From Anaerolineaceae bacterium UBA5838 (GTDB lineage Bacteria > Chloroflexota > Anaerolineae > Anaerolineales > Anaerolineaceae): 27,632 nt of DNA. A program made the translations under genes and the position numbers. Within the stretch, counting starts at the first letter, position 1. Each line of letters starts with the position of its first letter. This document shows, piece after piece, positions 7,157-13,971 of the stretch. The stretch lies in NCBI GenBank assembly GCA_002432795.1, contig DJGU01000039.1, forward strand, positions 2,725 through 30,356, written 5' to 3'. The notes under the pieces were generated by a model. The model did not search any database and was not told where the DNA came from. It worked only from the letters and a program-made list of their open reading frames with translations.

Positions 7157-10100
7157 CACAAACCAAGTTAGCCTCTCTAGAATTGCATGGGTATAAAACC
7201 TTTGCAAAGGAGACAAACCTTGTTTTTCCAGCCCAGATCACAGCTATTGTAGGGCCAAACGGCTCGGGCAAATCCAATGTCGCAGATGCGATCCGTTGGG
7301 TTCTGGGTGAACAATCCTATACAATGCTGCGTGCCAAAAGAACGGAAGACATGATTTACTCCGGATCAGAAAACAGATCCAGAGCCGGTATGGCTTCGGT
7401 ATCGATCACGTTTGATAATCAAAGCAACTGGCTGCCGATAGATTACTCGGAAGTAACGCTTACAAGACGCGCTTATAGAGATGGTCAGAATGAGTACCTG
7501 CTGAATAATCAGAGAGTGAGGCTCAAGGATTTCCACGAGCTGCTGGCAAAAACCGGGCTTGCTGATCGAACCTATACGATTATTGGTCAGGGTCTGGTTG
7601 ACCTCGCACTATCAATCCGACCGGATGAACGGAGAAAGCTCTTTGAGGAAGCAGCTGGTATCGGTCTTCATCGCTCCCGAAAGGAAGAGGCTCTGCGCCG
7701 GCTGGCAGCAACCGAGCGTAACCTGGAACGTGTATCCGACATCTTAGACGAAATTCGTCCAAGGCTGCGCAGCCTGGAGAAACAATCCGCAAGGGTGGGG
7801 GAGTATAAGCTTATTCAGGAAAGCCTCAAAAACAATCTGCGAGAGTGGTACGGGTACCAGTGGATGACCGCCCAGAGTCAGCTTGAGAAGATTCAGCAAT
7901 CACTTGCGGACGCAGAAGCAGCTTCAGAAGAGTCCAAAATTGCCCTAGACGGAGACCGGGAGCGGATTGAGAGTCTGCGCCAGGACGTTGATCTGAAAAG
8001 AAACACAATTGATCAATTGATGAACTCCTTAAGACTGCTACGGGATGAGATCCAGCAGAAGAACCAGGCGATCGCAGTTCTTGATTCCAGAAAGCGGTCA
8101 GCAGAAGAATCTCGAAGTCAACTGATGATGGATTCTGGAAATCTAGAGGAAACTATTCTGACCGAAGAAAAGAATCTTGAAAGCCTTTTAGCGGAACAGA
8201 CCCGCCAGGAACAGGATTTAGCGACATTAATCGAGCGTTTCAATGCGAGCAATAAAGATTATGAAGCAATAAAAGCCCAAAAAGACGCTCTGGAGAAACA
8301 GGAGAGATATCTTAATTCAAAACAACTTGAATCTGAGAAAAATGTGGCAATTTTCCGTGCCAGAAAGCAAGAATTTGCTTATCGTCTTCAAGATCTAAAA
8401 AGATCGATCGAAACTAGCCAGAAAAAATTGGTGGAAGTATCGGACCAAAAAGCCCGGTTGGAAAATCAACTGAGCGCGCTTACAAAGTCGATTTCCGCGC
8501 AGGAGCAGTCAATTGCTATTCTGGAGGAAGATATCGAAAAGCAGGGATCTGATAAAACCAAACTGGCAAAATCCCTGGATGAGATCAACAGCCAGTTGAA
8601 TAGCTTGAATTTGGAAAAGAATCGCATTGTAAACCGGCTGGAGTTGATGCGGCAGAGTCGTGAAAGCCTGGAAGGGTTTTCTGAAGGCGCCAAAGGCGTA
8701 TTGAAGGCAGCCAGGGGGAAAGCTTTTCAACGTGAGGTCACGGATCTGGTGACAAAACTGGATGTTCCGGAAGCGTATGAAAGTGCGATTAATGCTGCTT
8801 TGGGAGAGGCTGTTGATGTGTTGGTAGTGAAAGGCGAACTCGATCAAGCTGTGATGAGAGACCTTTCCGGTAAAGCGCAGGAACGTTTTGCGGTAATTGG
8901 GGAATTGGCTGCGAAGAGCCACAGTATAAAAATCACTCTGGATGATCCGCGTGTGATCGGGAATGCCGCGGAACTTGTGAAAACGGAGACGCGCTTACAA
9001 CAAACCATCGATCAGTTGCTTGGCAACTACCTGGTTGTCAATGATATGGATGATGCGCTCAACTTATGGGGAAAATCCAAAGACGCAAACTTTGTCACTC
9101 TGAATGGTGATGTGCTGCTCAAGAATGGCATGGCACTGTTGGGAAAGACAAATGGGGCTGGTAAAGTCAGTTATTCCCGTGTGACGAAGTCCTTACAGCA
9201 GGAATTAGATGGTATCGAAGTTTCTCTAAAAAAAGCGCGTGAACTTGAACAGCACAGTAAGAATGATATTGGCAAGCTTGAAACCCGGCTGCAAGGTTTG
9301 TTAGAAATGCGACAGAACGAGACTGCGAAACTTCAGCAAAGCCGCAAAGCCTTAAACACTTTGCAGCTGGAGTTAGACAAGCTTGTTGGACAGCAGAACT
9401 GGTTAGACCAGCAAATGAACACCAGCGCGGCACAGCAAACACAGCTTATGCAGCAGCTTGATGAAATTAGCAGTAAGGAAAAAACAAACCAGCAGGAAAG
9501 CGAGCAATTGCAAGCCGAGATACTTAATCTCAGGGCAAAAAAAGAGGCATTCAATCCCATTGAGCTGGAAGGACAGGTGCACTATCTCCAGACGGAAAAG
9601 CAGGTTCTGACGCAGGCTCTGCTGCATAGCAAAGCCAACGTGAGCTCTGCGAGAGAGCGGCTTGAGAATGACAAGAAGCAATTATCACTTTATCAAGATC
9701 GTTTGAGAGTTCTCGAGGATTCATTGGAGAGGTTTGAAAAAGAAATAACCGAGGGCTGGGGGGAGGTAAATCAAAAGACTGAGCAAGCGGATTCTATTCA
9801 AAGGGAACGGCTGGATCCGTTAAGATCTGAGCTGCAATTGATCGAAGAGATGAACCGTCAAATCTCGCTGCAAGACAGTGAAAACCAAAAGGAACTTTCT
9901 AACAAAGAGCGGCTGGTTGTGCATTTCAAGCTTGAAATGGTGCACCAGCAGGAGCGTTTGCAAGCATTGCGGAGCCGTATCGAAGATGATTTTGGCTTGA
10001 TTGAACTTGAATACAAGAATGAATTTTCCAAATCCACTCCCTTGCCATTCCCGGACCTGGTAATTGAGTCGTTGCCTGTCATCAAGGAATTGCCTGATGG

Positions 10101-10761
10101 GATCGAAGAGGCAATCAAACAGCAGAAGAATCAGATTCGCCGCATAGGCTCAGTGAATCTCGAAGCTGAGGTTGAATTCCATGAGGTAAAAGAGCGATAT
10201 GAAAGCCTTAGCGCACAGACTGCTGATCTGAAAGAAGCGATTCAGGACATCGAAAAGCTGATCAAAGAATTGGACACAATTATGCGGGAAGAATTCCTGA
10301 AGACTTTTAAAGCAGTCAGTATTGAGTTTACGGCTATGTTTGCCCGCTTGTTTAACGGAGGTTCTGCCCGGCTTTTACTTTCGGATGAAGATTCACCAAT
10401 TGAAGGCGGCATTGAAATTGAAGCAAGGCTGCCGGGTAAGCGCGAACAGGGTTTGGTATTGCTCTCAGGAGGTGAACGCAGCCTGACAGCAGTTGCCTTG
10501 GTGTTTGCTTTGCTGCGGGTTTCACCTACACCCTTCTGCGTTCTGGATGAGGTGGATGCGATGCTGGATGAATCTAATGTTGGGCGTTTTCTTGACCTCT
10601 TGAGGGACTTATCGAAGGACACCCAATTCGTTTTGATCACTCACAATCGCAACACGGTGTCAGCCGCGGATGTGATTTATGGTGTCACGATGGGGAAGGA
10701 TTCCTCAAGCCAGATCATTTCCCTCAAACTTGAAGAAGTTGACGAGACCTATGTAAGATAA
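7153..10761 (+). CDS. smc: Chromosome segregation ATPase SMC
   Basis: The 1202-residue protein is full length for bacterial SMC. The N-terminal head has Walker A GPNGSGKS (34-41). Two long coiled coils (about 170-505 and 680-1010) flank a hinge (about 515-665, Gly-rich around EGAKGVLKAARG). The C-terminal head has the ABC signature LLSGGERS (Ser1105) and Walker B VLDEVDAMLD (Asp1132, Glu1133). SMC dimers with ScpA and ScpB extrude and organise chromosomal DNA. ATG 7153 overlaps the rnc stop, and the gene closes the thrC-rnc-smc run with a strong terminator. ScpA is encoded nearby on the other strand. Confidence 0.97.
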   Translation: MTQTKLASLELHGYKTFAKETNLVFPAQITAIVGPNGSGKSNVADAIRWVLGEQSYTMLRAKRTEDMIYSGSENRSRAGMASVSITFDNQSNWLPIDYSEVTLTRRAYRDGQNEYLLNNQRVRLKDFHELLAKTGLADRTYTIIGQGLVDLALSIRPDERRKLFEEAAGIGLHRSRKEEALRRLAATERNLERVSDILDEIRPRLRSLEKQSARVGEYKLIQESLKNNLREWYGYQWMTAQSQLEKIQQSLADAEAASEESKIALDGDRERIESLRQDVDLKRNTIDQLMNSLRLLRDEIQQKNQAIAVLDSRKRSAEESRSQLMMDSGNLEETILTEEKNLESLLAEQTRQEQDLATLIERFNASNKDYEAIKAQKDALEKQERYLNSKQLESEKNVAIFRARKQEFAYRLQDLKRSIETSQKKLVEVSDQKARLENQLSALTKSISAQEQSIAILEEDIEKQGSDKTKLAKSLDEINSQLNSLNLEKNRIVNRLELMRQSRESLEGFSEGAKGVLKAARGKAFQREVTDLVTKLDVPEAYESAINAALGEAVDVLVVKGELDQAVMRDLSGKAQERFAVIGELAAKSHSIKITLDDPRVIGNAAELVKTETRLQQTIDQLLGNYLVVNDMDDALNLWGKSKDANFVTLNGDVLLKNGMALLGKTNGAGKVSYSRVTKSLQQELDGIEVSLKKARELEQHSKNDIGKLETRLQGLLEMRQNETAKLQQSRKALNTLQLELDKLVGQQNWLDQQMNTSAAQQTQLMQQLDEISSKEKTNQQESEQLQAEILNLRAKKEAFNPIELEGQVHYLQTEKQVLTQALLHSKANVSSARERLENDKKQLSLYQDRLRVLEDSLERFEKEITEGWGEVNQKTEQADSIQRERLDPLRSELQLIEEMNRQISLQDSENQKELSNKERLVVHFKLEMVHQQERLQALRSRIEDDFGLIELEYKNEFSKSTPLPFPDLVIESLPVIKELPDGIEEAIKQQKNQIRRIGSVNLEAEVEFHEVKERYESLSAQTADLKEAIQDIEKLIKELDTIMREEFLKTFKAVSIEFTAMFARLFNGGSARLLLSDEDSPIEGGIEIEARLPGKREQGLVLLSGGERSLTAVALVFALLRVSPTPFCVLDEVDAMLDESNVGRFLDLLRDLSKDTQFVLITHNRNTVSAADVIYGVTMGKDSSSQIISLKLEEVDETYVR

Positions 10762-10799
10762 AAAAAAGACCGGTATCAAAAGTACCGGTCTTTTTTTTT
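10759..10799. terminator. Two-way intrinsic terminator between smc and the parvulin gene
   Basis: Stem AGACCGGTA/TACCGGTCT with loop TCAAAAG is flanked by A7 and T9. It overlaps the smc stop codon and lies 15 bases after the end of the opposing gene, so it serves both convergent units. Confidence 0.9.
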
Positions 10800-10814
10800 A
10801 GTTAGTAATAATTC

Positions 10815-12173
10815 TTACTGGCCGAAGAAAAAGTTGATCAGCTCGGCTGGAACCGCTGGTGTGCTGGGGGTTAATGTTTTCCAGATTTCATCTATTTGAA
10901 TATCAGTGCGAGAATTCCGCAGTTCTAATAGCCAATTGTCAAAGAAAATCTGTTTGTTCTGCTGGAACTTCGTGGCGTCGATATTGTTGGTGGCTCTTGT
11001 GACCAGCTGGATTACATGCCAGCCAAATGATGTTTCGACAGGCTCACTGATTTCACCAGCTTCATACAATTGAAAAGCGGCAATTTTGAAAGCCTCAACG
11101 TAGCCATCATTTTCACCGATCCAGCCGAGGTCTCCACCGATATCTTTGTTTGAGGTGTCTGTAGAGTATTCGGCTGCTAATGCTGCCCAATCCTCGCCAT
11201 TGTTTAGTTTTTCGATAACTTCCTGTGCCAGGTCCTGTGTATCAACGAGAATGTGCCTTACCCAAACCTGCTCTTCCTGAGGAAGCATGTCTTTGGTGAT
11301 TTCTTCCAACAATTTTGTGCGGAGAAGATCAGCACGGAATATTTCCTCAATTTGCTTACGAGTGATTCCATAAGCTTTTACCTCATCGAGGTAAGTTCCC
11401 AATTCCTTGCCATAGAGTTTTGTTGTATATACTGTCGGTGTGGGGGTGACAGTTGGAATCTCTGTGGCGGTTGGTTCTGTTGTTGGAGTGGACTCTTCTG
11501 GAACTACTTCAGTCTCAACGATTGCAGTGGCTTCAGCAGTTGGTTCCCAACCTTCAGGTGTCGCAGTGGAAGTTGGCTCAGGAGTTGCAGTTTCAGTAGG
11601 ATTGATCAAGGCAAATTGCTCACTCGACCAAGTGGGTGTGTTAACGATTGTTGGAGTGATGGTCGGCGTTTTTGTACCCATCGGATAGAAAGCGAAAGAT
11701 GCCTGCAGTGCCTCCTGGATTTCATCATCAGAGACCGTGATACCGCGTTTGGCAGCTTCTTCGCGAATGAGTTGATCATCAATCATTTGGTTAAGCACAT
11801 TTTCGCCCATGAGTTCAGTATTATTTAGCTGAGCAACCAATTCAATGCCAGCAGACTTAAACTGACTGCCCGAATCCCCGAAGAGTTGGGCGTAATAGGC
11901 ATAATTGTTGGCTGTGGAGAGCATGTTCAGGCGGGAATAAATCACATTGGACTTAAAATCACCTGCTTTAATTTCGGCGTTGCCGACACGCGCAACAGCT
12001 ATATTGGGTTGAACGATGAAGCTGTCAATCAGGACATAGGCTAATAAAATTAATGCCAGTCCGATGACTACACCAGTCGCAATTAACGCAGACTTGATCT
12101 GTTTTGCTTCGCGTTCCTTACGGGCAACGTGCTTTCGGGTGACAAGCTTTGGGCTCTCTGTTTTCTTTGCCAT
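10815..12173 (-). CDS. Membrane-anchored SurA/PrsA-like peptidyl-prolyl isomerase
   Basis: The 452-residue protein starts with a basic cytoplasmic tail, then one membrane helix (about 27-51), then a SurA-N-like helical region (about 55-165, containing VLNQMIDDQLIREEAAKRGI). A linker very rich in Thr, Pro and Glu (about 165-255) follows. The C-terminal part (about 300-400) is a parvulin rotamase domain with VRHILV, GGDLGWI and SFGWHVIQL motifs. It should act outside the membrane in folding exported proteins. AGGGTGA precedes ATG 12173, and the gene follows rpsR by 15 bases, apparently in the same operon. Confidence 0.85.
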   Translation of the reverse strand: MAKKTESPKLVTRKHVARKEREAKQIKSALIATGVVIGLALILLAYVLIDSFIVQPNIAVARVGNAEIKAGDFKSNVIYSRLNMLSTANNYAYYAQLFGDSGSQFKSAGIELVAQLNNTELMGENVLNQMIDDQLIREEAAKRGITVSDDEIQEALQASFAFYPMGTKTPTITPTIVNTPTWSSEQFALINPTETATPEPTSTATPEGWEPTAEATAIVETEVVPEESTPTTEPTATEIPTVTPTPTVYTTKLYGKELGTYLDEVKAYGITRKQIEEIFRADLLRTKLLEEITKDMLPQEEQVWVRHILVDTQDLAQEVIEKLNNGEDWAALAAEYSTDTSNKDIGGDLGWIGENDGYVEAFKIAAFQLYEAGEISEPVETSFGWHVIQLVTRATNNIDATKFQQNKQIFFDNWLLELRNSRTDIQIDEIWKTLTPSTPAVPAELINFFFGQ

Positions 12174-12188
12174 ACTTGATCACCCTGC

Positions 12189-12491
12189 CTAATTGTTTTC
12201 GGACCAGAAATCACCCTCGAAAGGAAGTAAGGCGATGTGGCGGGCATTTTTGATTGCTGTGGCAATCTGACGCTGATGTTTAGCGCAAGCACCAGTCTGT
12301 CGACGAGGACGGATCTTTCCGGTTTCATTGATGTAGCGTGACATCATCTCAACGTTTTTGTAATCAATGACCAGGTTCTTGTCAGAACAGAACTGACAAA
12401 ACTTTGGGCGGGAAACATAGCGGCGAGGACGCTCACTGTGTTCACCGTTGTGGGAGCGTTCACCGCGGTCTGAGTATCTACTTTCAGTCAT
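12189..12491 (-). CDS. rpsR: 30S ribosomal protein bS18, zinc-binding form
   Basis: The 100-residue protein has a polar N-terminal extension (1-28, Arg/Ser/His rich) and then the S18 core: Cys32 and Cys35 in FCQFCSDK, the segment YINETGKIRPRRQTG, and CAKHQRQIATAIKNARHIALLPF. The CxxC plus a later Cys and His mark the zinc-binding form of S18. It partners S6 in the 30S platform. The SD AGGAG precedes ATG 12491, 11 bases after the rpsF stop. The usual ssb gene between rpsF and rpsR is absent. Confidence 0.96.
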   Translation of the reverse strand: MTESRYSDRGERSHNGEHSERPRRYVSRPKFCQFCSDKNLVIDYKNVEMMSRYINETGKIRPRRQTGACAKHQRQIATAIKNARHIALLPFEGDFWSENN

Positions 12492-12502
12492 GTTATCTCC
12501 TG

Positions 12503-12787
12503 TTATGCTTTGCGGACAACAATGTACCGCAGAACCTGTTCGTTGTAGCCTAAAGATCGTTTGAGGCCGGCAACTTCATCGGGTTGGTAGTTGAAGTCTA
12601 CAAGTACATAGTAGCCTTCATTGGTTTTATTAATGGGGTAAGCCAGTTTTCGCTTGCCCCAGCGATCAATCTTGGCGATCTCACCACCGTTGTTTTTAAT
12701 GAGGGTTTCCACATTATCCACAGCAGTGTTTAGAGATGCTTCTTCCAGATCCGCCTGGAGAATAAAAATGAGTTCATAATTGTGCAT
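12503..12787 (-). CDS. rpsF: 30S ribosomal protein bS6
   Basis: The 94-residue protein matches S6 throughout: start MHNYELIFIL, middle IDRWGKRKLAYPINKTNEGYY and end NEQVLRYIVV. It is a ferredoxin-like fold protein that binds S18 and 16S rRNA in the 30S platform. It is the first gene of a minus-strand operon rpsF-rpsR-parvulin. Its leader of about 95 bases contains two hairpins, one of which holds the ribosome-binding site in its loop. Confidence 0.96.
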   Translation of the reverse strand: MHNYELIFILQADLEEASLNTAVDNVETLIKNNGGEIAKIDRWGKRKLAYPINKTNEGYYVLVDFNYQPDEVAGLKRSLGYNEQVLRYIVVRKA

Positions 12788-12791
12788 ACGT

Positions 12792-12850
12792 GTCGAGGCT
12801 CCTTTCCTCGGGTCTGCTCCTGCTTTAAGCCGTTGGCGGGCAGGAGTGGA
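12792..12850 (-). promoter_or_regulatory. Structured leader of rpsF, candidate S6:S18 autoregulatory element
   Basis: On the minus strand a 7-bp stem, CTCCTGC/GCAGGAG (12846-12840 with 12823-12817), encloses a loop with CCG and CGG. After it comes a second hairpin, CGAGG/CCTCG (12810-12806 with 12798-12794), whose loop AAAGGAG is the Shine-Dalgarno of rpsF. Many bacteria have an rpsF leader bound by the S6:S18 pair through an exposed CCG, and this region is in the right place with a CCG in the upper element. Identity with the known motif is inference from position and these features. Confidence 0.5.
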
Positions 12851-12888
12851 AGGTTGATATCAGGCTTATTCCTGATTTAACAAACGGT

Positions 12889-12917
12889 ATTTTATCACAT
12901 GTTGAAAATTATGCAAA
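12889..12917 (-). promoter_or_regulatory. Probable promoter of the rpsF operon
   Basis: On the minus strand TTTGCA (12917-12912) and TAAAAT (12894-12889) are 17 bases apart. The predicted start gives a leader of about 95 bases, containing both rpsF hairpins. Confidence 0.5.
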
Positions 12918-12920
12918 CAA

Positions 12921-12957
12921 AAATCAAAAAACTGCCCGTTCGGACAGTTTTTGATTT
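12921..12957 (-). terminator. Intrinsic terminator after the YvlD-type gene
   Basis: A long hairpin, AAATCAAAAA-ACTG with CAGTTTTTGATTT and GC pairs CCG/CGG near the top, gives a U-rich 3' side on the minus strand. It lies 27 bases beyond the stop codon at 12984 and upstream of the rpsF promoter, insulating the two units. Confidence 0.8.
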
Positions 12958-12983
12958 GTTACCCGTAGAGACTTCAATCGGTG

Positions 12984-13349
12984 TCACCTTTCTTCTTCTT
13001 TGTCGGAGGAGAAAAGCATTGACACAACGCTTACGATGAGCGAGCCAAGCAAAGCAGACCAAAAATCTGTGACAATGTATCCGGCATTGAACCAGGTCTG
13101 TGCCAGATAAGACGAAAGCATGAACATCGCAGCATTAAGAACCAGGCTGAATAAGCCCAGAGTGAGAATAATCAATCCACAGGAAAGAGTTTTCAGGATT
13201 GGCAGAAGAATCGCATTTAACAGCGCGAGAATTGCGGCGGTTATGGCATACACGACCCAGGCATCGCTTACAACTTGAATTCCAGGGATCAACCAGGCGG
13301 CCACGAAAAGAGCCAACATAAAAACAAGCCATCTTTTTAACAGATTCAT
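12984..13349 (-). CDS. YvlD / superfamily IV holin-like four-helix membrane protein
   Basis: The 121-residue protein is almost entirely hydrophobic, with four predicted membrane helices (about 6-24, 29-50, 54-80 and 90-113) and a charged C-terminal tail (SDKEEER). The sequence LLKRWLVFMLALFVAAWLIPGI and the LLNAILLPILKTLS segment are typical of the YvlD family, annotated as mycobacterial-type four-helix phage holins (superfamily IV). These genes are common in genomes without prophages and are probably envelope proteins, not lysis proteins. The SD AAAGGA precedes ATG 13349. It is a single gene with its own terminator. Confidence 0.82.
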   Translation of the reverse strand: MNLLKRWLVFMLALFVAAWLIPGIQVVSDAWVVYAITAAILALLNAILLPILKTLSCGLIILTLGLFSLVLNAAMFMLSSYLAQTWFNAGYIVTDFWSALLGSLIVSVVSMLFSSDKEEER

Positions 13350-13434
13350 TATTTTTCCTTTCTACTAATTAATTCAATTATCCCCCAAACAAAACCCAGC
13401 AAGGCTAGAAAATATAAGGTTATTTAAATTAAAA

Positions 13435-13507
13435 TGCCCCTGGCGCGACTCGAACGCGCAACCGACAGTTTAGAAGACTGGTGCTCTATCCATTGAGCTA
13501 CAGGAGC
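13435..13507 (-). tRNA. tRNA-Arg (anticodon UCU), CCA not encoded
   Basis: The minus strand starts GCTCCTG and pairs with CAGGGGC at the 3' end; discriminator A. The D arm is GCTC/GAGC, the anticodon loop CTTCTAA gives TCT, and the T arm is GCGCG-TTCGAGT-CGCGC. The outermost anticodon-stem pair (27-43) is a C opposite U mismatch; the rest is regular. The base after the discriminator starts a T run, so CCA must be added by enzyme, unlike tRNA-Asp here. Confidence 0.94.
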
Positions 13508-13519
13508 AAAGGACTTTTG

Positions 13520-13547
13520 ATTATACTGCTTTTTCTGGCTGGCTCAA
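13520..13547 (-). promoter_or_regulatory. Probable promoter of tRNA-Arg
   Basis: On the minus strand TTGAGC (13547-13542) and a perfect TATAAT (13525-13520) are 16 bases apart. The predicted start is about six bases before the mature tRNA 5' end. The -35 box overlaps the stop codon of the upstream unknown gene. Confidence 0.7.
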
Positions 13548-13966
13548 ACCGGGCGAATGCCTTTATAGACCCGTGTGGTGCCGATTGTGCGCAGAATGGT
13601 ATCAGCAGGTTTTCCAATTCTTTCAGCTAACTCGATCGCGTTAAGAGGCTGATTACCGTTGATGATAAAAACCTTGAAAACGGAGTCCACGAGGGGGGCA
13701 TTCGGAGAAATGAAACCTTCCTGTTTGGCACAGTGCTCTATCAGGATATGCACAAGACCATCGCCCCGTGTGACTTCACCAGTTTCGGGATTGATCAGAT
13801 CCATATCCTGGGCGTCTGTGGCCTGAGCAAAGAGCTCCTGGTGTTCTGGGCACAAAAAAGAAGCCAAAGAATTGCGCCAGTTTCGATCTTGTAATTTCCA
13901 CCATTCAAGGTCCACCCGGAATTTCGTAGTCAGGCCAGGTTTTATGAGACTAGATTTGCTCAGCAT
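13544..13966 (-). CDS. Conserved-looking protein of unknown function, HTH-like C-terminus
   Basis: This is a 140-residue soluble protein with no membrane segment. The N-terminal half has aromatic-rich FRVDLEWWKLQDRNWRNSL followed by LCPEHQ, a possible partial metal site (Cys39, His42, plus a later HCAKQ around residues 78-82). The C-terminal third, NQPLNAIELAERIGKPADTILRTI, is a convincing helix-turn-helix. I recall similar proteins as uncharacterised in Anaerolineae but could not search. The start lies five bases after the stop of the large unknown gene, so the two are co-transcribed and probably coupled. DNA or RNA binding is the most that can be inferred. Confidence 0.7.
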   Translation of the reverse strand: MLSKSSLIKPGLTTKFRVDLEWWKLQDRNWRNSLASFLCPEHQELFAQATDAQDMDLINPETGEVTRGDGLVHILIEHCAKQEGFISPNAPLVDSVFKVFIINGNQPLNAIELAERIGKPADTILRTIGTTRVYKGIRPV

Positions 13967-13971
13967 CCAGA

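Noticed and set aside
11253..11828. Long plus-strand open frames opposite the parvulin gene, with Val/Gly/Ser repeats
   Set aside because: They are the antisense reading of the Thr/Pro/Glu linker codons and have no start signals.
12984..13349. Holin-like gene as a sign of a prophage
   Set aside because: No other phage gene is near, and this family is widespread as a chromosomal envelope protein.
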